A stretch of DNA of 45,074 nucleotides from Kofleriaceae bacterium (GTDB lineage Bacteria > Myxococcota_A > Polyangia > Haliangiales > Haliangiaceae). The position numbers and the translations under genes are program-made. Below are positions 1 through 7,436 of this stretch, piece by piece; the stretch's first letter is position 1, and each line of letters starts with the position of its first letter. The stretch spans positions 1 through 45,074 of the forward strand of contig JALHPV010000021.1 in assembly GCA_022842285.1 (NCBI GenBank). The letters run 5' to 3'. The notes under the pieces are model-generated. The model did not search any database. It saw nothing but the letters and a program-made list of their open reading frames with translations, and was not told the origin of the DNA.

Positions 1-108
1 GGCTCCGTCACGCAGCTCGTTCATGGCCTTCTCGAACCGACCGCGCGCCTCTTCTTCGGCGGCGGCAAGTTGCTTACTGCTCTCGGACTGCTTGCCCGGC
101 TCTGACAC
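1..108 (-). CDS. Partial hypothetical protein (N-terminus only, runs off the left edge)
   Basis: An open frame of 36 codons begins with GTG at 108 and continues off the window edge. It is polar and charged (Glu, Lys, Ser, Gln), looks helical, and has no signal peptide or recognisable motif. There is no Shine-Dalgarno sequence, but a TACTCT hexamer lies 6 nt before the GTG, a spacing seen at several other starts here. It reads in the same direction as the M48 protease gene just upstream (stop at 136), so it may be the tail of that operon or have its own promoter. Function unknown. Confidence 0.45.
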   Translation of the reverse strand, partial: MSEPGKQSESSKQLAAAEEEARGRFEKAMNELRDGA

Positions 109-114
109 GGGCGC

Positions 115-120
115 AGAGTA
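115..120 (-). promoter_or_regulatory. -10-like hexamer TACTCT, 6 nt before a GTG start
   Basis: On the minus strand TACTCT ends 6 nt before the GTG of the partial gene at 108, matching the leaderless-type spacing seen repeatedly in this window. No convincing -35 was seen. Confidence 0.3.
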
Positions 121-135
121 CGCGCGAAGTGGCAG

Positions 136-1431
136 TCAGTCCATCGGACTGGCGGCACCGGAGAGGGTCTGGTCGATGATGGTCGGAGGAACGCCGAGGC
201 GCTCCGCGATCCGGGCCATCTCCGTGTACTCCTCTTCGGCGACGTGACCATCCGCACCCGCGATGACCGTCAGGTGCTGCACGAGCTGCGCCCGGTGGGC
301 CAGTGACTGGCTGGCCAGGTCGGTCAGCACGGTCTCCAGCTCGGACGCGAGCTTGTCCACGTCCTCGGGCGTCTGCGCCTGCTTGGCCCCGAGCAGCGCC
401 CGCAGGGCGGACATCTCCTCGGGCTGGATGCCCCCGTGGGCGGCCGCCACGCTGACGCCCGCCAGGTAGAGGCCCCGCCGCAGCTTCTCGGCCGCGGTCG
501 ACTTCTCCTCGAGGTACGTCGGCTCCATGAGCGCCAGGTCCCGCTCGACGATCTGCTCGACGTCGTCCAGGCTGATGCCGTCCTCGCCGCGCCCCGTCCG
601 CGAGCGGTACGCCGCCGACCGCCCGAAGGCGATCAGCGCACGCACGCGCACCGGCGTATAGGGATGCGTCGAGAAGCAATCGAGCGTGTCGTCGTCATCG
701 CGCGCGTCGTTCGTGGCGCTCGGCGCCGAGGCCATCGCCTCGATCTGCGAGGCAAACGCCTCGAAGTCTGCGGTGATGGTCGGGCGCGTCAGGCCACTCG
801 ACAGCTTGAAGAACGCCGTCGCGCCGATCTCGGGATCGCCCGCGCAGACGAGCCCGGCGCGATCCGCCGAAACCTCCGCGGCCCGGCACCACACGAACAG
901 CCGGAGCTGCACCGCGCGTGAGACCAGCGTGCCGCCGATGTCCTGGATCGTCGCCGTGATCGGCATCGGGATCCCGAAGTGGTCGTACACCGCGTGTCCG
1001 AGCTCGTGACCGAGCACGAACCGCAGCTCCGCCGGGGAGAAGTCCTCGACGAGCCGCGACGACAGCGCGACGATCAACGGGCCCGTACGGCCGCGCGAAC
1101 AGAACGCGTTGTAGCCAGGATCCGGCTTCAGATAGATCTCGACCGGCTGATCGAAGCCGAGCTTCTCGCGACACTCCGCGAGCGCCTTGCTCACCTCGGG
1201 TGCCATCCGCTTGTTCAGGCGAATCGCATCGGCGAGGAGGCTACGGCGCTGGCGGAAGCCCCAGCCGCTCGCGCGCTGATCGAACTTCTCGAGAGCTTTC
1301 TTGACGCCGCGATCATCGGCGAGCTCGCCGCGGAGATCGCGGTCGCGCCTCGCCTGGATATCGGCGACGAGGCTCGATCGCATCGCTCCGCCCGTCGGCG
1401 GCGCTTCGCCTGGTGCGTCCACCAGGCTCAC
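136..1431 (-). CDS. M48-family zinc metalloprotease with C-terminal TerB-like domain
   Basis: 431 residues. The zinc-protease signature HELGH is at residues 142-146 and the preceding stretch (about 80-140) fits an M48 peptidase; a conserved Glu further on is expected as third zinc ligand. The last about 120 residues resemble a TerB-like helical domain with an acidic 'GADGHVAEEEY' turn. No signal peptide or membrane segment is obvious, unlike HtpX, so a cytoplasmic location is likely. The GTG start at 1431 overlaps the TGA of the upstream TerB-like gene (GTGA), so the two are translationally coupled and probably work together. An internal Met at residue 17 is an alternative start. M48 assignment is firm; the TerB assignment is by resemblance and the substrate is unknown. 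Confidence 0.85.
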   Translation of the reverse strand: MSLVDAPGEAPPTGGAMRSSLVADIQARRDRDLRGELADDRGVKKALEKFDQRASGWGFRQRRSLLADAIRLNKRMAPEVSKALAECREKLGFDQPVEIYLKPDPGYNAFCSRGRTGPLIVALSSRLVEDFSPAELRFVLGHELGHAVYDHFGIPMPITATIQDIGGTLVSRAVQLRLFVWCRAAEVSADRAGLVCAGDPEIGATAFFKLSSGLTRPTITADFEAFASQIEAMASAPSATNDARDDDDTLDCFSTHPYTPVRVRALIAFGRSAAYRSRTGRGEDGISLDDVEQIVERDLALMEPTYLEEKSTAAEKLRRGLYLAGVSVAAAHGGIQPEEMSALRALLGAKQAQTPEDVDKLASELETVLTDLASQSLAHRAQLVQHLTVIAGADGHVAEEEYTEMARIAERLGVPPTIIDQTLSGAASPMD

Positions 1432-1862
1432 TTCGCGTACTTGATCGCGAGGACTTCGATGATCTTCTGCGCGAGCGCGTCATCGACGTTCAGCACGCGC
1501 TGCATCGCCTCGAGGAGCTCTTCCTCGGAGTCGTCGATGTCACCGCTCGACATCGCGATGTCGGCGGCGAGCACGAACGTCTTCTTGCGCACGGCATCGC
1601 TCGAGATCTCGGCGAGCGCCTTCACGGCATCCTGCGCCGTCGAGAACTTCGCGCGCAGCTTCTTGGCCGCGGCCATCTGCTGATCGAAGTCCGCGTCCTT
1701 GAACTCGGGAAGCGTGTTGATGAACGCCTCGAGCGTCGCGACCTCGGATCCCTCGAGGTATCCGTCGATGCTCGACATGAGCATCATCGCGTGCAGGAGA
1801 AGAATGTCATCGGTCGGCTTCTTCGCCGGCTGCTGTCCCATCAACTTGCCAAGTAGACCCAT
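1428..1862 (-). CDS. TerB-like (tellurite-resistance-fold) protein
   Basis: 144 residues, all-helical in appearance, with 'SSIDGYLEGSE' near residue 30 and 'MSSGDIDDSEEE' near 105: two acidic turns typical of TerB-like domains, which may bind metal. The ATG at 1862 is chosen over an in-frame upstream start (1958) because a GAGGGGG Shine-Dalgarno-like run lies about 12 nt before it. It is coupled by a GTGA overlap to the M48 protease that carries its own TerB-like tail, suggesting paired TerB domains. A role in tellurite resistance should not be assumed: the fold occurs in many stress and membrane-associated systems. Confidence 0.75.
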   Translation of the reverse strand: MGLLGKLMGQQPAKKPTDDILLLHAMMLMSSIDGYLEGSEVATLEAFINTLPEFKDADFDQQMAAAKKLRAKFSTAQDAVKALAEISSDAVRKKTFVLAADIAMSSGDIDDSEEELLEAMQRVLNVDDALAQKIIEVLAIKYAK

Positions 1863-1891
1863 AGATCGTGATTCCCCCTCTGCGGAGAATC

Positions 1892-2464
1892 CTACGTCGA
1901 TCTCGAATCCCAGAGCGGCTCCGGATGGCCATCTTTCAACACGCACCACCGGCCCCACACGAAGAGCGCATCCGAGAGCCGGTTCAGGTACTGCACGGCC
2001 AGCAGCCCGACCTCCTCGGTCCCAGCGAGCGACACGACGAGGCGCTCCGCGCGCCGGCAGATCGTCCGCGCGAGGTGGCAGTAGGCACTAGCCCAACCTC
2101 CACCCGGCAACACGAACGACTTGAGCGCTGGGAGCTCGTCGTTCACGCCGTCGATGTCCCGCTCGAGGGCATCGACGTGGCGCTGCTCGATGCGCGGCAA
2201 CTTCTCGCGCATCTCCGCCGTCTCGCACGCGAGCTCCGCGCCGAGGTTGAACAGCTCGTTCTGCACGCGTCGCAGGATCGGCGTGAGGTGCGCGCCCGCG
2301 GCGGACTCCTTGAGCGCCTCGAGCACGAGGCCGACGGTGGCGTTCAGCTCGTCCACGGTGCCGTAGCAGTCGATCCGCGCGTGGGCCTTCGAGACTCGCT
2401 GGCCGCCGATGAGCGAGGTCTGCCCCTCGTCGCCGCCGCGCGTGTACACCTTGTCGATTCGCAT
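1892..2464 (-). CDS. PduO-type cob(I)alamin adenosyltransferase
   Basis: 190 residues, normal for the PduO/MMAB family, which transfers the adenosyl group of ATP to cob(I)alamin to make adenosylcobalamin. The N-terminal ATP-binding motif '[17 protein letters not shown]' (residues 7-23) is intact; the family's Arg/Glu cluster follows as 'ICRRAERLV' and the C-terminal '[14 protein letters not shown]' is present. The ATG at 2464, preceded by AAGGG, is preferred to a GTG at 2479. It lies 29 bp upstream of the TerB-like gene on the same strand and could be co-transcribed. No cobalamin riboswitch is visible in the short region upstream. No B12-dependent enzyme is encoded nearby. Confidence 0.92.
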   Translation of the reverse strand: MRIDKVYTRGGDEGQTSLIGGQRVSKAHARIDCYGTVDELNATVGLVLEALKESAAGAHLTPILRRVQNELFNLGAELACETAEMREKLPRIEQRHVDALERDIDGVNDELPALKSFVLPGGGWASAYCHLARTICRRAERLVVSLAGTEEVGLLAVQYLNRLSDALFVWGRWCVLKDGHPEPLWDSRST

Positions 2465-2535
2465 GGCCCTTATTCCCACAATCTTCAGGGCTTCGGGGGC
2501 TTGCGAGCCTTCCCAGGGTGCTTACAGCGATCTCC

Positions 2536-3639
2536 ATGCTCAAAATCGTCGGCGGGTTCGTCAAGGCGTTGGCGCTCGTAGGTGGTTTGGTCGTCACCGT
2601 GCTGTCGCTCATGGCCGTCGGTGGCCTGTGGATCGACAGCAATCCCGCGCGCCTGGCGCTCGCCCTGATCGTCGCGCTCGCTATTCCCGCGATTCTCGCG
2701 GACCGCGCCCTCGGGCTCGTTGGACGCGACAAGCAGCGCGGCGTCACCACCGACGTGCTCGCGGTGAGCTACGCGCTGTTCTCGCTGGGCTTCGTCGGCA
2801 TCGCGCACGGCGCCACGCGCCCGCTCCTCACCGCCGAAGGCGAACGCCTCGGGCAGGCCGGGCTGCACCGCTCGTCGCAGGCGGCCTACTTCCTGGCGGG
2901 CGGTCACCGGCCGACGATCTCGCTGCCGATCGCGGTCGTGACGCCTCCGCCCGCCGTCACGCCGCCCACGATCGCGCCCGCGGCCGCCGGGGATCTACGA
3001 CCAGCCGACAACAAGGAGCGCTCGCCAGCAGAGCTGTTCAAGGAGTTCGCGCCGTCCGTCGTCGCGATCCATGTCACCACTCCGTTCGGTGAAGGCGGCG
3101 GCACCGGCTTCGTGATCGATGCGCAGGGCACGATCGGCACGAACCATCACGTCATCGATCGCGCCTCGAAGATCGAAGTGAAGCTGATGGACGGCACTGT
3201 TGCCGATAGCGTCGAGATCCTCGCCGAGTCGCCCGACCACGATCTCGCCCTCATTCGCATCACGACGAAGGCTCCGCTGACGCCCGTGATCCTGGGGGAC
3301 TCGGAGAAGGTCACCGTGGGCGAGCGCGTCGTCTCGATCGGCAACCCTCTCGGCCTCGAGCACACCCTCACCGACGGCGTCATCTCGGCGCGCAGGGTGA
3401 TCGAGACGCGCAAGATGATCCAGATGTCCGCGCCCGTCTCGCCGGGCAACTCGGGCGGCCCCCTCTTCAACACCCGCGGCGAAGTCGTCGGCGTGACCAC
3501 CGCGATCTACGCCGCGCACTCCGTCGCCCAGAACTTGAACCTGGCGATGCCCATCAACGACGTGCGCGCGATGCTGCGCGCCGAGTACCCGGAACGTCAT
3601 GCCGTCGGCACGGAAGCGTCGCGCGGCGGGAGGTGGTGA
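2536..3639 (+). CDS. Membrane-anchored HtrA/DegP-like serine protease (S1C) without PDZ domain
   Basis: 367 residues from ATG 2536; an in-frame GTG at 2518 is an alternative and neither has a clear Shine-Dalgarno sequence. The N-terminus has two to three hydrophobic segments (about 1-27, 38-56, 74-92), then a Pro-rich linker, then a trypsin-like domain from about residue 165. The catalytic triad is readable: His205 in TNHHVI, Asp236 in DHDLALI, Ser306 in GNSGGPL. The protein ends soon after the protease domain, so the PDZ domain usual in DegP/DegS is missing. The probable role is periplasmic quality control or regulated proteolysis from the inner membrane. The next gene starts 3 nt after its stop, suggesting an operon. 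Confidence 0.88.
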   Translation: MLKIVGGFVKALALVGGLVVTVLSLMAVGGLWIDSNPARLALALIVALAIPAILADRALGLVGRDKQRGVTTDVLAVSYALFSLGFVGIAHGATRPLLTAEGERLGQAGLHRSSQAAYFLAGGHRPTISLPIAVVTPPPAVTPPTIAPAAAGDLRPADNKERSPAELFKEFAPSVVAIHVTTPFGEGGGTGFVIDAQGTIGTNHHVIDRASKIEVKLMDGTVADSVEILAESPDHDLALIRITTKAPLTPVILGDSEKVTVGERVVSIGNPLGLEHTLTDGVISARRVIETRKMIQMSAPVSPGNSGGPLFNTRGEVVGVTTAIYAAHSVAQNLNLAMPINDVRAMLRAEYPERHAVGTEASRGGRW

Positions 3640-3641
3640 AC

Positions 3642-4979
3642 ATGTCGAACATCACGAAGCTCGGTCTGACCGTCGTCATGGCGACCACGGGCGGCTTGCT
3701 CTACGCGAACTACCAGGGCGACGCGCCGGTGGTCGTGGCAGCCCCCGTCGTGGCGGAGAAGCCGGTCGCGGCCGCGCCGGCCGTGCCGCCGAAGCTCGAA
3801 GCGCCCACGCTGGAGCGTTCGGTGAAGACCGTCGCGCTCGGCTGGGAGTACCTCGGCCCGGGCGCGATGACCGCGCAGTCGGCGAGCTTCACCGCCGCCA
3901 CCTCGATGGCCGAGATCGAGGCCGCGCTCGCCAAGGGTGGAGGAGCGACCGGGGGGGCGGATCTCGCCATCGTTCCGCTCGCGTCGTACGTGGCCTCTTA
4001 CGAGAAGCTGCGCGCGCTCGCGCCGGAGATCGTGTTCGTCGTCGGGTGGTCGCGGGGACGAGAAGTGTTGTACGCCGCGGATGCGAAGGAGCTCGCGCGG
4101 GCAGCGACGTCTGCGAAGCCGATCGTGGTCGGCGCCACCCCGGGCTCTCCGGAAGCCTTCATGTCGCTGGCCGTCCTGGACCTCGAGGGAGTCGCACTCT
4201 CGCGCGTGTCGTTCGGCGACTCGCACGACGCGAAGCTCATCGCCACGACGCGTGGCCGTGCCCCCACCGCGCGCACCAAGGTGCTGCTCACCTCCGCGGA
4301 GCTCCCGCGCCTCATGCCGGTGGTGGCCATCGCCCCACGCGGCTTCGTGCAGGCACACGCCGCTGACCTCGAGGCGTGGGGCACCACGTGGCTCGCCGGC
4401 GTCTCGAAGCTCCAGGCCGACGTCCCCGCCGCCGCGCGCACCGTCGCCGCGATGCCGGGGGCCCCCGCGCCCGTCGCGCTCATCGAGTCGCTCGGCCAGG
4501 TCGAGCTCGCGAACCTCCACGACAACGCGATCGCGATGGGCCTCGCCGGTCGGGGTGCCCTCACGCTCGACGCGACGTTTCGCCTGACGTGGCATGCCTG
4601 GCGCTCCGTCGGCGTGCTCACGACGCCTGCGCCCGAGGTCGCGCCCATTGCCCCGACGGCGGTCGCCTCGCTGATCCGTGCATCGACTCTGACGCCCGCC
4701 GCGTCGACCCACGTCGCCGCCAAGCCCGGCAAGCGCGGTGTGCTCCTGGTCGTCCCCGCGACGATGAAGGATGCCGACGCCTTCATCGATCGCATCGGGC
4801 TCGTGGCTGGCGTGTTCGACCGCTTGACGCTCCGCATCGCCGTCGATGCCGGCCCGAAGACGGCCGAGCAGCTCGTGCTGCGCGCACGCGAGCGCTTCGG
4901 CCTGTCGGCGGCGCAGCTCGTGGTGGGCAAGCGGGTGGCGGGTTCGTCGACGGCGTCGATCGAGGTGCTCGCGCAGTAG
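3642..4979 (+). CDS. Exported substrate-binding-like protein with weak OmpA-like C-terminus
   Basis: 445 residues. A GGGAGG Shine-Dalgarno sequence lies about 8 nt before ATG 3642, so this start is chosen over GTG 3633. An N-terminal hydrophobic segment (about 4-24) and an Ala/Pro/Val-rich linker suggest an exported or membrane-tethered protein. Residues about 60-345 resemble a type 2 periplasmic-binding (NMT1/SsuA-like) fold, with 'LGWEYLGPGAM' near the start and 'ADLAIVPLASY'. The last about 75 residues resemble a degenerate OmpA-like domain (an alternating strand, then 'AEQLVLRARERFGL' helix). It follows the HtrA-like protease by 2 nt and may be its partner. No ABC permease or ATPase genes are adjacent, so a transport role is doubtful. 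Domain calls are by resemblance only. Confidence 0.65.
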   Translation: MSNITKLGLTVVMATTGGLLYANYQGDAPVVVAAPVVAEKPVAAAPAVPPKLEAPTLERSVKTVALGWEYLGPGAMTAQSASFTAATSMAEIEAALAKGGGATGGADLAIVPLASYVASYEKLRALAPEIVFVVGWSRGREVLYAADAKELARAATSAKPIVVGATPGSPEAFMSLAVLDLEGVALSRVSFGDSHDAKLIATTRGRAPTARTKVLLTSAELPRLMPVVAIAPRGFVQAHAADLEAWGTTWLAGVSKLQADVPAAARTVAAMPGAPAPVALIESLGQVELANLHDNAIAMGLAGRGALTLDATFRLTWHAWRSVGVLTTPAPEVAPIAPTAVASLIRASTLTPAASTHVAAKPGKRGVLLVVPATMKDADAFIDRIGLVAGVFDRLTLRIAVDAGPKTAEQLVLRARERFGLSAAQLVVGKRVAGSSTASIEVLAQ

Positions 4980-5377
4980 CGCCGCACGAACGTCAACTTC
5001 GCACTGACTTTCCGCGGTCCGCTCGCGTCCGCCGATTACTCGGGATGGAGCCTCTCGCACCGCCGAGCCCCTAGACAGCGTTCACGAGTTTGTCAGGGGG
5101 GCCAAGGAGCGCGCTCGCGAACGTCACGCGCGCCGCCTCGCTGTCCGGTTATCGGACACCACCATCACCGCGGGAAGAATGACAACAAAACCCTTGACGA
5201 GATTCTGAACGCCGTCGGCACCGCGGCGGCGATGTCGCCAACAACTCGTCACAGGACGCGTTCTCGTGCGGTGTGCGCGCGGCGAGGACTCAACTTCGAT
5301 TCGATCGAGGTGAGGGGCGTTTTCTCGTCGGAGATCGCGCGAGGCGAGCGCCGAAATCTGCGTGATAGTGGTGGTGA
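4980..5377. other. Non-coding gap before the HNH gene, with one inverted repeat
   Basis: About 400 bp without a supportable gene. The clearest structure is TGTCCG-GTTAT-CGGACA at 5142-5158, a perfect 6-bp inverted repeat that could be an operator. A TTGACG (-35-like) occurs near 5194 without a good -10. The short open frames here have no coding character. Confidence 0.5.
5142..5158. repeat. Inverted repeat TGTCCG-N5-CGGACA
   Basis: Perfect 6-bp arms around GTTAT, 220 bp upstream of the HNH nuclease gene. It could be a protein-binding site; it does not match the palindrome repeated downstream of the gene. Confidence 0.35.
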
Positions 5378-6589
5378 ATGTTCGAGCAAGTTGCAGGCAA
5401 TGAACATGCGCGGGCGGCGGACGGAATGCAGTGGCTCGACGCGAAGGTGCGGGACTTCGTGCGCCGGCAATCCAGGATGGCCACCGAGGAAGCGGAGCTA
5501 CTGCGCGAAGTCGAGGACACGCGGCTGTGGCACTGGCTCGGCTACCCCTCGATCGTGGCCTACGTCGAGGCGCGGTTCGGCATCGGTCCGCACGCGGCGA
5601 TGGAGCGCCTCCGCACCGCCCGCGATCTGGCCGAGCTACCCGAGATCAACGAAGCGCTCGCGAAGGGCGCCATCACCTATGGCCACGCGCGCGAGCTCAC
5701 CCGCAAGGTCACGCCCGCGACCGAAGCCAACTGGCTCGATCACACGCGGAACATGCGGGTCGGTGACGTCCAGCGCGAGCTCGCGGGCCGCGCGAAGGGC
5801 GACACGCCCGACTCGCCGAAGCGTCCGGAGCTGGAGCGCGTGCGCGTCGTGTTCGAGGTCACCCCTGCCATCAAGGCTCGGCTCCGCGAGATGCGGGCCC
5901 TCGCCGACGAGGAGCGCGGCGAGCGCCAGGACGACTCGGCCTTCCTCGAGATGCTCCTCCGCGACTTCGCCGAGCGCGATCAGCGGACCGATGTCACCAG
6001 CACGCGCCCCGCCTACCAGGTCGCGATGACCATCTGTCGAACCTGCAGGGCCGCCACGCAGACCAGCGGCGGACGTGAAGTCGTGGTCCCCCAGGGGACG
6101 GCCGAGCTGGCCTGCTGCGATGCCGAGCACCTCGGCGACCTGGATGCCGACGAGCCGGCCCGCATCACGAGGTCGGTAACCGAACGGATGCGCAAACAGA
6201 TCCTCGCGCGCGATGGCAATCGCTGCGTGGTGCCCGGCTGCCGTTCGGCTCGCCACCTCGACGCGCACCACATCATCTTTCGCTCGCTCGGCGGTCCTCA
6301 CGCGCTCTGGAACCTCTGCGCCTTGTGCTCGGGCCACCACGCCGCGCTCCACGACGGCAAGCTCTCGATCACAGGCCGCGCACCCGACCTCGTGGTCGTC
6401 AACCATCGCGAGCGCTGCGACCGCGACCTCACCGACGATGGCTCGTGTGCCTGCCCCGTCCTTCATTCACGTCCCCCAGGGGACGCACAGCCTGCCCCAT
6501 CGACCAACCACGCCACAACGGCACGCGCGGACAACGCGTCCGAGATGACAGCGGATGCCGATGCCGCCGGACGCCACGTGCACAACTGA
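5378..6589 (+). CDS. HNH endonuclease with DUF222/13E12-like N-terminal region
   Basis: 403 residues. Residues about 20-140 are helical and resemble the DUF222/13E12-repeat region often fused to HNH nucleases. A Cys pair (220, 223) and a CC (246-247) precede the C-terminal HNH domain (about 270-330): His297/298 in DAHHII, Asn312 in LWNLC, His320/321 in SGHH, with Cys283, Cys288, Cys314 and Cys317 as likely zinc ligands. The tail after about 345 is low-complexity. The DNA for 'VPQGT' (6086-6099) is the core of the palindrome repeated downstream, and another copy (6469-6485) lies in the tail codons, so the gene physically merges with the repeat array. Such nucleases are often mobile or multicopy; the target is unknown. 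The start at ATG 5378 is likely but has only a weak GGTGG ribosome site. Confidence 0.85.
   Translation: MFEQVAGNEHARAADGMQWLDAKVRDFVRRQSRMATEEAELLREVEDTRLWHWLGYPSIVAYVEARFGIGPHAAMERLRTARDLAELPEINEALAKGAITYGHARELTRKVTPATEANWLDHTRNMRVGDVQRELAGRAKGDTPDSPKRPELERVRVVFEVTPAIKARLREMRALADEERGERQDDSAFLEMLLRDFAERDQRTDVTSTRPAYQVAMTICRTCRAATQTSGGREVVVPQGTAELACCDAEHLGDLDADEPARITRSVTERMRKQILARDGNRCVVPGCRSARHLDAHHIIFRSLGGPHALWNLCALCSGHHAALHDGKLSITGRAPDLVVVNHRERCDRDLTDDGSCACPVLHSRPPGDAQPAPSTNHATTARADNASEMTADADAAGRHVHN
6086..6099. repeat. Palindrome core inside the HNH coding sequence
   Basis: GTCCCCCAGGGGAC, identical to the central 14 bp of the 18-bp palindrome repeated after the gene. It is translated here as part of VVVPQGT. 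Confidence 0.7.
6469..6485. repeat. Palindromic repeat copy 1 (in the 3' end of the HNH gene)
   Basis: ACGTCCCCCAGGGGACG, with C instead of T at the last position of the 18-bp consensus. It is read in a different frame from the 6086 copy, giving SRPPGDA, so codon constraint does not explain the similarity. Confidence 0.8.
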
Positions 6590-6634
6590 AGGGGCCGCAG
6601 TCCCCCATGTCGCGGCATACGTACAACAGCCACC

Positions 6635-6652
6635 ACGTCCCCCAGGGGACGT
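6635..6652. repeat. Palindromic repeat copy 2
   Basis: ACGTCCCCCAGGGGACGT, 8-bp perfect arms around a central CA; followed by GTGACCGACA-type flank sequence. Confidence 0.85.
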
Positions 6653-6715
6653 GACCGACATGCAACACGCGCCCAGCACCAGCCGCCCCGACGAGCTGCT
6701 GCCATCCGACCACCC

Positions 6716-6733
6716 ACGTCCCCCAGGGGACGT
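6716..6733. repeat. Palindromic repeat copy 3
   Basis: Identical 18-bp palindrome; it starts the first copy of the larger direct repeat. Confidence 0.85.
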
Positions 6734-6863
6734 GACCCACGCGCACCACACGCGCGGCATCCGCTCCCCGACGAGCCGCCGGGGGCTGCGTCGCAGCGAT
6801 GCACAGCGGGCGACCCTTCTTCTTCTCCCCAGGCACACGGCTCCCCGAGGCGGGGCGGCGGGG
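6716..6863. repeat. Direct repeat unit A (about 148 bp)
   Basis: Matches unit B at 6903-7046. The second half aligns at a constant 183-bp offset (for example GCACAGCG, the CTTCTTCTTCTCCC tract and CTCCCCGAGGCGGGGCGGCG). It contains the 18-bp palindrome and a second short hairpin, CCCCG-AGG-CGGGG (6843-6855). Confidence 0.7.
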
Positions 6864-6902
6864 ACGAGCTGCCGCCTTCCGACCACCAGACCAGCAACAC
6901 CA

Positions 6903-6920
6903 ACGTCCCCCAGGGGACGT
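6903..6920. repeat. Palindromic repeat copy 4
   Basis: Identical 18-bp palindrome, 187 bp after copy 3; followed by GTGATCGACAAGCAACACG. Confidence 0.85.
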
Positions 6921-7046
6921 GATCGACAAGCAACACGCGCGCGGCATCCGCTACCCGACGAGCCGGGACGGCGACGCAGCCATGCACAGCGACCGACCCT
7001 TCTTCTTCTCCCGAGGCGCACGGCTCCCCGAGGCGGGGCGGCGGGG
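6903..7046. repeat. Direct repeat unit B (about 144 bp)
   Basis: Second copy of the larger unit, differing from unit A by scattered substitutions and about 4 bp of indels. The same CCCCG-AGG-CGGGG hairpin is at 7026-7038. Confidence 0.7.
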
Positions 7047-7261
7047 GAGCGACCGCTGCGCGCCGCTGCGCGAGCCCCGTGACGAGCGCTCTATCCTTGA
7101 CGCTTCCACGCTCGGCGCGATGCACATGCGGGCGGCGGCACCGCGAGCCAGCACGTCCCCCGCTGGCGCTCGGCGCGTGGGCTTGCGCAAAGCGGCGTGC
7201 GCGGCGCCCCCGCCGCCCCGACGAGCAGCTGCCATATGCGATCGGACCAGCAACACCATCC

Positions 7262-7278
7262 ACGTCCCCCAGGGACGT
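7262..7278. repeat. Palindromic repeat copy 5 (one G shorter)
   Basis: ACGTCCCCCAGGGACGT, still an inverted repeat with 7-bp arms, followed by the same GTGACCGACAAG flank as other copies. Confidence 0.8.
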
Positions 7279-7436
7279 GACCGACAAGTCCGAGCCGCAC
7301 CCGCCGCCTCGACGAGCACCGGACCAGCACCTGCGGGCCGACGTGGACAGCGCGCTGCGCGACCTGCTCCCCGCTGACGTGGTCGAGGTCACCGGCCGCC
7401 CCGAGCAGCGCGTGCAACAAGTCGTCGCGGCGATGG

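Larger units (their letters stand above)
6590..7436. repeat. Palindrome array: degenerate repeat region downstream of the HNH gene
   Basis: About 850 bp with no convincing gene. It carries ACGTCCCCCAGGGGACGT at 6635-6652, 6716-6733 and 6903-6920, a 17-bp version at 7262-7278 and a half site at 7153-7161. With the copy at 6469 the spacings are 166, 81, 187 and 359 bp. Copies are usually followed by GTGA(C/T)C(G/C)AC and preceded by a CGACGAGC...CCGACCA-like segment, so a longer unit was duplicated and has decayed. The long minus-strand frames across it are best explained by GC-rich repeats lacking stops. Irregular, repeat-derived spacers argue against CRISPR. It is closest in style to REP/BIME-type palindromic elements. 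Confidence 0.75.

Noticed and set aside
2465-2535. Cobalamin riboswitch before the adenosyltransferase gene
   Set aside because: Only about 70 bp separates it from the divergent protease gene and no B12-box-like sequence is visible.
6469-7278. CRISPR array
   Set aside because: Repeats are only 18 bp, spacers vary from about 60 to 340 bp and are themselves partly repeated, and no cas gene is present.
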